Origin: Acetobacteraceae bacterium
GTDB lineage: Bacteria > Pseudomonadota > Alphaproteobacteria > Acetobacterales > Acetobacteraceae
Assembly: GCA_947455205.1 (NCBI GenBank)
Contig: CANGNF010000036.1
Coordinates: 1 to 52,996, forward strand
Direction of reading: 5' to 3'
Length of the DNA stretch: 52,996 nucleotides
Shown: positions 15,589 through 23,217 of the stretch, one piece after another
How positions within the stretch are numbered: position 1 is the stretch's first letter
Layout of the letters: the number at the start of each line of letters is the position of its first letter
Made by a program: the position numbers and the translations under genes
The notes under the pieces: model-generated
What the model saw: the letters and a program-made list of their open reading frames with translations, nothing else
Databases searched by the model: none
Told to the model about the DNA's origin: nothing

Positions 15589-17223
15589 ATGTCCGATATC
15601 TTCCGACGGGGTCTCACGTGGTGGGTCCGGTTGCACATCCCGCGCGACCGTCAGGCCGATGCCGCGAAGGCCATGGGCGCCAAGACCCCACTGCTTCGGG
15701 AGCGGTGGCGTTCTCTCGGGACCAGGGACCGGCGCGAAGCCTTGGGGCGCCGCGATACCACGCTGGCCGAGCTTCGCGCCGAGCTTGACGACCGCCTGAG
15801 GCTGCGCGGCTCGCCTCCCTTGGCGGGCTGGAAGGCTTCGTGGGCAGAGCGCGCGGCTGTGATGCGGGAGAGGTTGGCGAACGCGAGTGACGTCCCGTAC
15901 GCCCTCGAGGAAGACCCCAGGACCGGGGAAGTCGCGCCCTGGACTCAGCGCCAGGACGTGGAAGACGAGGTTCGGGACGAGTGGCGCACCGTACGCGCCG
16001 AAGCTGGCCCCAAGGCTGCTTCCCAATACATCAAGCTGGCCACCGGCACGGGTCGCAGCATTGCAGAAGCCCGCGATGCCTGGCTGGCGATGCTCACGGC
16101 GAACGGGGAGCGGAAGGCGCAGACCATCGCGGGGTACAAGGCGGCCCTGGGGCTGCTCGAGGGCTACCTTCGTGGCCACGCTCAGTTGCCGTCGCTGGCG
16201 GTGGCGACGTTGGATGAGGTCACCAGGGAACGGGCGCATGGCTTCGTCGCGTGGCGCCTCGAGACCGTCAGCCCGAGGACCGGCAAGAAGATCACAGCGG
16301 CCACCGCGAAGCGGGAGCTTTCGTCGCTCTCGGGGCTTTGGCGCTGGGCGGGTCGGCAAGCCAACGTGGCGAACCCCTGGCCAGACCAGACGGCCGACAT
16401 GCCGGCGCGGCGTCGGGGCGCGGCTGATGACGACGAAGACGAGACGAAGCGGCCATACACGCCCGCCGAGCTTGTCACGCTGCTGCGCGCCACGGGGGCC
16501 GATTGGGCGCCCAACGGTGGCGGCTATGGGCCGGCGCTGTGGGATGCGGTGCGCCTCGCCCTGCTGACCGGGTGCCGCGCCAATGAGCTTGCCGGGCTGC
16601 GCTGCGGGGATGTGCTGGACGGAGGCAAGGCGATCCGGATTCGCGGTGGCAAGACCGCGAACGCCAAGCGGGTCATCCCGCTCTCCCCGCCGGCGCAGAG
16701 GGTCATCAAGGCGCGGCTCGCCTCGCTCGCCTCGGCTGGCACGGAAGACCCGCTGTGGCCGGATGTGCCGCCCTGGGGTGCAGATGGGCGCCGGGGGAAG
16801 CTGCTGTCGACCCGCTTCGGCAAGGCCCGTGGGCGTGTGCTGTCGGGGTCTCGAGGAGTCGACTTCCACTCGTTCCGCCGGTCCTTCGCGGCTGGCCTGC
16901 GGGACGTGATGAACGCCGACCCGCGCACCTGCAACGAAGCGTTGATCACGGTGCTGATGGGCCACGCTGGACAGACTCTCGCCACACGCATCTACGCCCC
17001 TGGCGCCCTCGAGCGGGACAAGCGCCGCGCCATGGATGCGCTCGCCAAGTCGGGCCTGGACGCCCTGGTTCGCAACGCCCTGGCCGAGACGGCCGACGCC
17101 CGGCCCTCCATCGTGCGCGTGGCGCCGGTCGCCAGGAAGGCGCCGCCAGACCCGCCGCCGCGTCAGGCCCGCCAGCCGGCCCGCCGGTCGCGTCCAGACC
17201 GCCCCTCGATTACGTCTGGTTAG
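15589..17223 (+). CDS. Tyrosine-family site-specific integrase
   Basis: A 544-aa protein from the ATG at 15589 (a GTG three codons earlier is possible). The N-terminal 270 residues are a helical DNA-binding region including a core-binding-type segment (TIAGYKAALGLLEGYL). The catalytic domain has Arg in TGCRANELAGL (about 329), HSFRRSF (His and Arg, about 427-430), GHAGQT (about 457) and the Tyr nucleophile in TRIYAPG (about 469). A proline/arginine-rich tail ends the protein. It lies beside the tRNA-like attachment sequence, so it is the enzyme expected to integrate and excise the 15.5-19.6 kb element. Confidence 0.9.
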   Translation: MSDIFRRGLTWWVRLHIPRDRQADAAKAMGAKTPLLRERWRSLGTRDRREALGRRDTTLAELRAELDDRLRLRGSPPLAGWKASWAERAAVMRERLANASDVPYALEEDPRTGEVAPWTQRQDVEDEVRDEWRTVRAEAGPKAASQYIKLATGTGRSIAEARDAWLAMLTANGERKAQTIAGYKAALGLLEGYLRGHAQLPSLAVATLDEVTRERAHGFVAWRLETVSPRTGKKITAATAKRELSSLSGLWRWAGRQANVANPWPDQTADMPARRRGAADDDEDETKRPYTPAELVTLLRATGADWAPNGGGYGPALWDAVRLALLTGCRANELAGLRCGDVLDGGKAIRIRGGKTANAKRVIPLSPPAQRVIKARLASLASAGTEDPLWPDVPPWGADGRRGKLLSTRFGKARGRVLSGSRGVDFHSFRRSFAAGLRDVMNADPRTCNEALITVLMGHAGQTLATRIYAPGALERDKRRAMDALAKSGLDALVRNALAETADARPSIVRVAPVARKAPPDPPPRQARQPARRSRPDRPSITSG

Positions 17224-17779
17224 GTCGTGGTGACTCTCTGGCGGGGTGCCCGCTTGGCACTACCGGCCGGGGGGCCAGAAGCCGCCCACGGACTCTCTGG
17301 GGGCCTATGCGGCCGTTGTGGCGGTTCGCTGCGGGTCGGGCGGTGGCACGATGTTCCGGATGGGGTCTCCTCCTACGAGCGAAGCGAGTGGCACACCCAG
17401 AGGGTGGGCTACTGAAGGCCGCCCCCATGCTCCTGAAGGCCGACCACTGAGGTAAGGAGACGCGGGGTACGATCCCCCGTTAAAGGCTTCCAGTGGACAA
17501 ACTCTTAGGTCTGAAAGCCCTCTACAGAGTCCTTCCACTGGAACTCTAGAAGACAGTCTTGAAGCAGTCTTCCGAGACTTCTCCTTCTTCCTCTTCGTCG
17601 TCCCCGTCTCGGGGGGGTCTTCAAGAAGGTCTTCAAGGGGGCCTTGGGGGAGGTTTCTCTATGGTGGCCGTCTATTGGCAAGCACTCAGGAAACCGCGCT
17701 TGGGCCGACCCCACCCCGGGGACGAGGGAGGGGAGAACCTCCCGCCCAAGCCCTCGCTGCGGTGGCTCCGTGTGGCCCC
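17224..17779. other. 556-bp non-coding stretch inside the element
   Basis: No supported gene. It contains an 18-bp imperfect inverted repeat (17488-17505 with 17526-17543) and, just downstream, repeated gtcttc/gaagac and gtcttcaag words (about 17550-17640). Frames running through it on the minus strand are low-complexity (KAPLKTFLKTP, then arginine runs) and lack start signals. Such structure between the integrase and the minus-strand genes could be regulatory. Confidence 0.45.
17488..17543. repeat. Inverted repeat / stem-loop
   Basis: ttccagtggacaaactct (17488-17505) pairs with agagtccttccactggaa (17526-17543). The outer 10 and inner 5 bases match perfectly around a 3-base mismatch, with a 20-base loop. 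There is no U run on either side, so it is not a typical terminator. It may be a recombination, origin or protein-binding structure of the element. Confidence 0.65.
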
Positions 17780-18142
17780 TCAGTCGTTCGCCGCGCCCTC
17801 TGCGCTGGCCGCCGCGACCCGCACCGCGTCCAGCGCGGCGCCCAGCGTGGCGAAGCATCCAAGCTCCTCCCAGGTCTCCGCGCTGAACGCCACGAACCCC
17901 GCCGCGACCCGCTCCACCTGCCACGCCAGGTCGTCACCAGGCGGCGCCACGATGCCGAGACCCACGCCCCCGGCATCGGCGCAGATGGCTTCCACGCCCC
18001 ACCCGGCGCCCAGCGCTGCGGCCCATGCGGCTGCCTTGGCGCGCTGGCGGGCTGTGACCACGAAGGGGCCGGTGGTGGGCTGGGCGGCGCCACCGTTGGG
18101 GAACGCCAGGACGTTCGCGGCGGGTGCTGCGGGAGGGGGCAT
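17780..18142 (-). CDS. Hypothetical protein (120 aa) of the integrative element
   Basis: Not recognised. The ATG has AAGGA 8 bases upstream. The N-terminus is alanine/proline-rich (MPPPAAPAANVLAFPNGGAA). A helical middle follows (TARQRAKAAAWAAALGAGWG), then a possible globular end (AWQVERVAAGFVAFSAETWE). It lies 90 bases downstream of the serine recombinase on the same strand and is probably transcribed with it. Its place in a minimal element suggests a role in recombination control or maintenance, which is inference. Confidence 0.6.
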   Translation of the reverse strand: MPPPAAPAANVLAFPNGGAAQPTTGPFVVTARQRAKAAAWAAALGAGWGVEAICADAGGVGLGIVAPPGDDLAWQVERVAAGFVAFSAETWEELGCFATLGAALDAVRVAAASAEGAAND

Positions 18143-18232
18143 TGGGGCGGTCCTTCTGTTGCCGGATTGCCACACGGGATTATTCTTAACGAAGGCGAAT
18201 ATAGAGGCACGTATACAAACAAAACCAACGGC

Positions 18233-18976
18233 TTACGGGACATCTGCCTCTCGCGCCGTGGCCAGCCCTGCGCGTTGCATGGCGCGGCGCACCGCGGTGG
18301 CAGTCCAGGCGCCGCCTCGAGGCGTGGCGACCCCTCCCGCGTTGAAGGTGGCGGCGACGCTGGCGAGGGATGCGCCTCCCTGCCGAAGCTCCTCGATGCG
18401 CTGCGCGAGGCGGTACGCGGTGCGGTTCGCTGCTGCCGTGCGGGATGCTGCCGACGCGGTGGCGCCACGCTTCACGCCCTCTGCCGTCGCGGGGCGGTTT
18501 CCTCGGTCTCCCCCAAGCTTCACGCCGCGCGCCTTCGCGGCGCCCAGGGCCGCCTTCGTGCGCTGCGATGTCAGGCCCGCCTCAAGCTCTGCAACTGCCG
18601 CCATCTGGGTGAGCATGAACTTGCCAACCGGGCCCGCCGGTAGCTGGGGAAGGTCCAAGAAGACCACACCGGCTTCACCCGTGCCTTCGACGACGGAGAG
18701 CAGGAACCGGGCATTGCGCGCCAGCCGGTCCAGCTTGGCCACCAGCAGGGTTGCGCCTGTCGCCCGGCACCGCGCCAGGGCTTCGGCCAGCTTGGGGCGG
18801 TCATTGCGCCGGCCGCTTTCCACTTCGACGTAGACCGGCGCCAGGAGCTTGTCGCACGGCCGCAAGAAGGCCCGAATGGCCGACTCCTGGGCTTCCAGGC
18901 CAAGCCCAGAACGGCCCTGCTTCTCAGTGCTGACGCGGGCGTAGGCGACGAAGACGCGGGCTTCTGCGGTGGTCAC
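18233..18976 (-). CDS. Serine recombinase (resolvase/invertase family)
   Basis: A 247-aa protein from a GTG start with AGGAG 8 bases upstream. The catalytic domain begins VFVAYARVSTEKQ with Ser16 as nucleophile. RVEVESGRR-type and LVAKLDRLARNARF segments follow, and the dimer helix region includes MLTQMAAVAELEAGLTSQRT. The C-terminus is a short helix-turn-helix part (GASLASVAATFNAGGVATPR). This size matches DNA invertases and resolvases rather than large serine integrases. Its presence beside a tyrosine integrase in a 4 kb element is unusual; it may resolve multimers or invert a segment. Confidence 0.87.
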   Translation of the reverse strand: MTTAEARVFVAYARVSTEKQGRSGLGLEAQESAIRAFLRPCDKLLAPVYVEVESGRRNDRPKLAEALARCRATGATLLVAKLDRLARNARFLLSVVEGTGEAGVVFLDLPQLPAGPVGKFMLTQMAAVAELEAGLTSQRTKAALGAAKARGVKLGGDRGNRPATAEGVKRGATASAASRTAAANRTAYRLAQRIEELRQGGASLASVAATFNAGGVATPRGGAWTATAVRRAMQRAGLATAREADVP

Positions 18977-19256
18977 GGTGGGTGGCTCCTGCGATGGCGA
19001 GGGCAGAAGACACCGGATAACGGAACGTGGCAACAGCCTGCAACGGACGTAGCAAGCTGAAGGCATGGCGCTGGGCCCGCCGGGAAAACCGAAAGGCGAC
19101 CCCCCTGGGGGTCAAAAGCGAGGCTTTCGAAAACACGGGTAAAGCTGCTGTTGTTGTTGGTGATGACGTCAGTTCTGGAGGTGGTACGATGCCGGCGGCG
19201 CCCGCCTCAGGTTGGCTGAACGTGGGCCGCTTGAAGTCGGCGGAATGGAGGACGTG

Positions 19257-19406
19257 ATGGATTGGCTTTCCAACACTTGGCAATCGAGCATGGCGCAGTG
19301 GAACGCCCTGAGCGATTGGCAGAAGGTCATGCTGATCCTGGCGGTAGTTGCGGTCTGGTTCCTGCAGGACATCTCAGGGCGCATGGCGAAGCGCGACCGG
19401 GACTAG
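19257..19406 (+). CDS. Small single-pass membrane peptide (49 aa)
   Basis: GGAGG lies 5 bases before the ATG. The peptide is an amphipathic N-terminus (MDWLSNTWQSSMAQWNAL), one strong hydrophobic helix (VMLILAVVAVWFLQDI) and a charged end (RMAKRDRD). No family recognised. It is divergent from the serine recombinase, with 280 bases between them that must hold both promoters. A toxin-like or membrane-signalling peptide is possible but not shown. Confidence 0.5.
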   Translation: MDWLSNTWQSSMAQWNALSDWQKVMLILAVVAVWFLQDISGRMAKRDRD

Positions 19407-19447
19407 CCGCTTGACCCCCGCTCGGGCGTAGGAAGTTGGTTGCCGTG

Positions 19448-19480
19448 TGCTACGGCACATAGCGCTTCTGCCGTAGCAGT
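19448..19480. promoter_or_regulatory. CCGTAGCA repeats, right end of element
   Basis: An inverted copy (tgctacgg, 19448-19455) and a direct copy (19471-19478) lie 55-90 bases inside the right attachment candidate. They mirror the pair at the left end and are probable integrase arm sites. Confidence 0.55.
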
Positions 19481-19533
19481 AGACTTCGCGATAAAACGTA
19501 GGTTTGACAAGATCTTGCGAGCGATCTGTCCTT

Positions 19534-19559
19534 CGTGGGTCAGTTTCCCGCCGGGGTCA
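19534..19559 (+). other. Attachment-site candidate, right
   Basis: Matches the left site (15455-15480) except for five bases in the T-loop position. The last 14 bases (19546-19559) are identical, and here they are followed by cca, as a tRNA 3' end would be. The altered loop means no functional tRNA is formed. The two sites delimit a 4,079-bp segment. Confidence 0.65.
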
Positions 19560-19641
19560 CCATCGAATTCAAAGGGCTAGGCCGGCTGATTGGCCACCTG
19601 GCACGCGCCTCCCTGGCGCTGCGGACCCGTGGTGGACCCCG

Positions 19642-21849
19642 CTACTCCTCCAGCCCGCTGATCGTCATGTTCGCCTGACGCAGGTTCTGCTGCACCTGCA
19701 GGCAGACGCCGGCCAGCAGGTGGTAGGCCAGCTCCGGCTGTTCCTGGCGCAACAGCTCCATCGTCGCCACCTCGAACCGCAGGCACTGCACCGCGGTGCG
19801 CGCCACCACATCGGCCGAGCGTGGCTGGCCGGAGACCAGCGCCATCTCCCCCACCAGGGAGCCGGCGGCCAGCGTGGCCAGCCGCGTCCGCAGCCGGGCA
19901 TCGCCGCCGGCCAGGGGCAGGGTCACGTCCAGCAGGCCGGACAGCAGCAGCCAGACATCGCCGGCCTGGTCGCCGGCGCGGACCACCAGGTCGCCGGCGG
20001 CAAAGCCCACCCGGTCCATCCGCGCCAGCAGCGGGGCGATGGCATCCTCCGGAATCCGCAGCGCGCGCAGCCCATCCTCGGGCGACAGCGCCTTCGCCTC
20101 GGCGGCGCCCAGCTCCCGCAGCAGCGCCACTTCCGCCGCCTCGATGGCGCCGTCCAGCGAGGGGTGGACATGCGCCTGGTTCAGCTCCGGCATCATCCGC
20201 AGCTCGGTCAGGTAGTTCCATACCGCCATGCCCGGCCGGACATAGGCCAGGGAAAGCCGCACGTCGTCGCGCCACAGGCGGTTGCAGGCCTGCAGCAGCC
20301 GGCGGGCGCCGGAATGGTCGATCCGGCTGATCCGCCGCATGTCCAGGATGACGTAGCGGGCGCCGTCGCCCAGCGCCTGGTGCACCCGGGCGCTGACCCG
20401 GTCGGCGCTGCCGAAGAAGATCGCGCCCTCCAGCTCGATCACCACGATCCGTCGGCCTTCAGTCCGTAGCAGCGCCGCGTCCGCCTCCGGCCGGCGGATG
20501 CGGGAGCGGCCGGTCGGGTTGGCATAGACCCGGCGCACCACGTCCCGCGCCATGGAGGCGGCGAAGACCATCAGCGCCAGCAGCAGCCCCAGCGCCACCG
20601 CGGGCAGCAGGGACCAGCGCACCGCGATGCCGGTGACGATCAGCATGACCACGGCGCTGCCGATGATGTCGCCGCGATGCTGGGCGCCGTGGCGCAGCGC
20701 CTCCCAGGCCGGGCGCAGCGCCGCCCAGTCCATCAGCCCGATGCCGCCCGAGATCAGCACCCCGGCCAGGGCCGCCATGGGCACCTGGCCGATCGCCTGG
20801 CCAAAGGCAAGGCAGCTGGCGGCCACCAGCAGGCTGCGCAGCAGCTGCGCCAGGTGGGTGGCGGCGCCGGCCCGCAGCATGCTGATGGAGATGCTTATGC
20901 TGCCCGCCGGCGCCACCCCGGCCGCCGCGCCGGTCACCAGCATGGCGCCGGCGGTGGCCACCAGGTCGCGCCGGCTGTCGCCATCGGTGGCGGTGGCGTC
21001 ATGCAGGGCGGAGGTCGCGGCGAGTGTCTCCAGCATGGCCAGCATGGCGACGGAGCCAGCCACCGGCACCACCTGGAACAGCAGGACGGGCTGCAGGCTG
21101 CCCAGGCTTTGGATCGCGTCCAGCCAATCCTCCAGCGCCGCGACCGGCGGCGGCAGGGCGCCCAGCACCGGGCCGACGAAGCCGGCGCCGCCCAGGGCCA
21201 GCAGGGCATGATGCAGCGCGGTGCCCGCCAGCACCGCCAGCAGCACGCGCGGCACGCCGCGGATCCGCGCCGGCAGCGGCAGCCGCATCAGCGCGATGAC
21301 GGCGCCGGCCACCAGCACGGCGCCGGGGTCCCAGTCGTCGTCATGGCCGCCCGGGGAATGCCCGGCGGCGTGCTGCACCATGCTGAGGATCAGCAGCACC
21401 GCCGTGCCGTTCATGATGCCGGCCAGCACCGGATAGGGCATCAGCTGCGCCAGCCGCCCCGCGCCCAGCCGCGCCATGGCCAGCAGGATCAAGCCGGCCA
21501 GCATGGTGGTGACCATCACCAGGGCCAGGCTGAAGGCGATGGCCTCGGCCCCCGTGCGCGTGCCGACCGTATTGGCGATCAGGCTGGCCAGCAGCAGCGC
21601 CACGGCGGAACTGCCGCCCACCGCCAGGTTGCGCGTGCTGCTGAACAGGCCGACCACGGCGCCGCCGATGATGACCGCCAGCAGCACCGAGACCAGGCCG
21701 GCGGAGGCGGCTTCGGTGCCCAGCGGGCCGAACAGGATCAGGCCATAGCCGATGGAGGAGGGCAGGGTGACCAGGCCGCCGGTGATCGCGCCCGACAGGT
21801 CGCCGCCGAGGCGCCGGAGCGTGTGGCGCCACGAAGCGGCGGTGGCCAT
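19642..21849 (-). CDS. SulP-family anion transporter with STAS and cyclic-nucleotide-binding domains
   Basis: A 735-aa inner-membrane protein. Residues 1-430 form the SulP transport domain of many helices (LPSSIGYGLILFGPLG and NLAVGGSSAVALLLASLIAN near the start). A STAS domain follows (about 460-570, with ILDMRRISRIDHSGARRLL), and then a cyclic-nucleotide-binding-type domain (about 610-725, with FAAGDLVVRAGDQAGDVWLL and SLVGEMALVSGQPRSADVVA). SulP proteins move sulfate, bicarbonate or other anions. The two cytoplasmic domains suggest gating by partner proteins or a nucleotide. The ATG at 21849 is preferred over an upstream in-frame one because it opens the conserved N-terminus. It starts 80 bases from the right end of the mobile element. 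Confidence 0.88.
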   Translation of the reverse strand: MATAASWRHTLRRLGGDLSGAITGGLVTLPSSIGYGLILFGPLGTEAASAGLVSVLLAVIIGGAVVGLFSSTRNLAVGGSSAVALLLASLIANTVGTRTGAEAIAFSLALVMVTTMLAGLILLAMARLGAGRLAQLMPYPVLAGIMNGTAVLLILSMVQHAAGHSPGGHDDDWDPGAVLVAGAVIALMRLPLPARIRGVPRVLLAVLAGTALHHALLALGGAGFVGPVLGALPPPVAALEDWLDAIQSLGSLQPVLLFQVVPVAGSVAMLAMLETLAATSALHDATATDGDSRRDLVATAGAMLVTGAAAGVAPAGSISISISMLRAGAATHLAQLLRSLLVAASCLAFGQAIGQVPMAALAGVLISGGIGLMDWAALRPAWEALRHGAQHRGDIIGSAVVMLIVTGIAVRWSLLPAVALGLLLALMVFAASMARDVVRRVYANPTGRSRIRRPEADAALLRTEGRRIVVIELEGAIFFGSADRVSARVHQALGDGARYVILDMRRISRIDHSGARRLLQACNRLWRDDVRLSLAYVRPGMAVWNYLTELRMMPELNQAHVHPSLDGAIEAAEVALLRELGAAEAKALSPEDGLRALRIPEDAIAPLLARMDRVGFAAGDLVVRAGDQAGDVWLLLSGLLDVTLPLAGGDARLRTRLATLAAGSLVGEMALVSGQPRSADVVARTAVQCLRFEVATMELLRQEQPELAYHLLAGVCLQVQQNLRQANMTISGLEE

Positions 21850-22086
21850 GATGGTTGTCCCCCAGGATCGACCGTTACGGCTAGGGGCACGGCCTGGGAG
21901 CGTCAAGCCGCGTGACGCGGGACGGTGCCAGCCGGCCGGTCTGGCCCACCAGCCGGGATGCCGCCCCGCCGGGCGTCTCCGCAGCCGAATGAATCCGCTG
22001 TCGCCGGCGCGAAGCTAAGGGGGTGGTCATACATCCGCGGCCATCATGCGGCCCTCCCTTTGGTTCAGGCGGGGTTACCAACTGGC

Positions 22087-23217
22087 ATGATCGCCTCCGA
22101 CGGTTCACCGGAAGGCCGCGGCGCCGCAGGCCGCGTTGAACGCGCGGTGCCCGGCGCCGACGCCTATGTCGGCCGCCGCAACGCGCCACCGCAGGGCCGC
22201 CAGCTGGGCAGGCCCGCCGGCAAGGGTGGCGAGCGCATCGCCATCGTCGCCGCCACCGACACCGCGCTGAAGCTGCGCGAGCGGCTGGAGGCCGATGCCA
22301 GCGGCGCGACCGAGGTGGTCGGCATCTACGACGACCGGCTGGGCCGGCGCACCGAGGCCGCCGAGCAACTGCCGATCGAGGGCTCGGTCGCCGACCTGCT
22401 GGCCTACACGCGCGAGCACGACATCGACCACGTGATCCTGGCGCTGCCGACCAGCGCGCGGCAGCGGGTGGACTACTACTTGGACAAGCTGCGGGCGCTG
22501 CCGGTGCAGGTCACCATCGTGCAGGACGCCGAGGAATTCGGCATCGAGGACGGCAAGATCCGCAGCATGGCCGGCGAGCGCCTGGTGGTGCTGATGGACC
22601 GGCCGATCTCGCGCCTCGGCATCGCCATCAAGCGGGCGATGGACATCGCCATCGCCTCGGCCGGGCTGCTGGTGGCGGCGCCCTTCCTGCTGCTGGCGGC
22701 GTTGGCGATCTCGCTGGAGGGGGGCGGCGGCGTGCTGTTCCGCCAGAGCCGCATCGGCTTCAACAACCGGCCCTTCACCGTGCTGAAGCTGCGCACCATG
22801 GCGGCGGATGCGGTGGGCCAGGACGGGTCCGCCCAGGCGGTGCGCGGCGACCCGCGCGTCACCCGCGTCGGCGCCATCCTGCGCCGCACCAGCATCGACG
22901 AGCTGCCGCAGCTGCTGAACGTGCTCGACGGCTCGATGTCGCTCGTCGGGCCGCGGCCGCAGGCGGTGAACATGCGGATCGGCGACCGGCGCTATTCGGA
23001 AGCCGTGGCGGAATACGTGTTGCGCCACAAGGTGCGGCCGGGGCTGACCGGCTGGGCGCAGATCAACGGCACGCGGGCGGGCATCTACACGCTGGAACAG
23101 GCGGCCCACGCCGTGGAGCTGGACCTGTACTACGTGCAGAACTGGTCGCTCTGGCTCGACATCCGCATCCTGTTCCGCACCTTCGGCATGGTCGTCACCG
23201 GCCGGGACGCCTTCTGA
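22087..23217 (+). CDS. Exopolysaccharide sugar-1-phosphate (polyprenyl) transferase, short form
   Basis: A 376-aa protein. Residues 50-170 form a Rossmann-like segment (IAIVAATDTALKLRERLEAD, then DHVILALPTSARQRVDYYLD). The bacterial sugar transferase domain follows one hydrophobic segment (IAIASAGLLVAAPFLLLAAL): FRQSRIGFNNRPFTVLKLRTM, LRRTSIDELPQLLNVLDGSM, SLVGPRP and RPGLTGWAQINGTR. This is the WcaJ/ExoY type, which starts repeat-unit synthesis by moving a sugar phosphate onto undecaprenyl phosphate. The usual four N-terminal helices of WcaJ-like enzymes are missing. It is the first gene of the exopolysaccharide transcript, and its stop overlaps the next start by one base. Confidence 0.87.
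   Translation: MIASDGSPEGRGAAGRVERAVPGADAYVGRRNAPPQGRQLGRPAGKGGERIAIVAATDTALKLRERLEADASGATEVVGIYDDRLGRRTEAAEQLPIEGSVADLLAYTREHDIDHVILALPTSARQRVDYYLDKLRALPVQVTIVQDAEEFGIEDGKIRSMAGERLVVLMDRPISRLGIAIKRAMDIAIASAGLLVAAPFLLLAALAISLEGGGGVLFRQSRIGFNNRPFTVLKLRTMAADAVGQDGSAQAVRGDPRVTRVGAILRRTSIDELPQLLNVLDGSMSLVGPRPQAVNMRIGDRRYSEAVAEYVLRHKVRPGLTGWAQINGTRAGIYTLEQAAHAVELDLYYVQNWSLWLDIRILFRTFGMVVTGRDAF

Larger units (their letters stand above)
15467..19559. mobile_element. Compact integrative element with tyrosine and serine recombinases
   Basis: The segment between the two tRNA-like repeats contains a tyrosine integrase, a serine recombinase, a 120-aa unknown protein, a 49-aa membrane peptide and a 0.56 kb structured non-coding stretch. 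No replication, conjugation or capsid genes are present. CCGTAGCA repeats sit near both ends. This is consistent with a small mobilised or satellite-like island. Boundaries are by eye. Confidence 0.65.

Noticed and set aside
15505..16965. 486-codon minus-strand frame opposite the integrase
   Set aside because: The integrase has all catalytic residues on the plus strand. The antisense frame is Arg/Pro-rich with no motif.
17505..17924. 139-codon minus-strand frame inside the element
   Set aside because: It overlaps the better supported 120-aa gene, is Gly/Arg low-complexity, and its end runs through the stem-loop.
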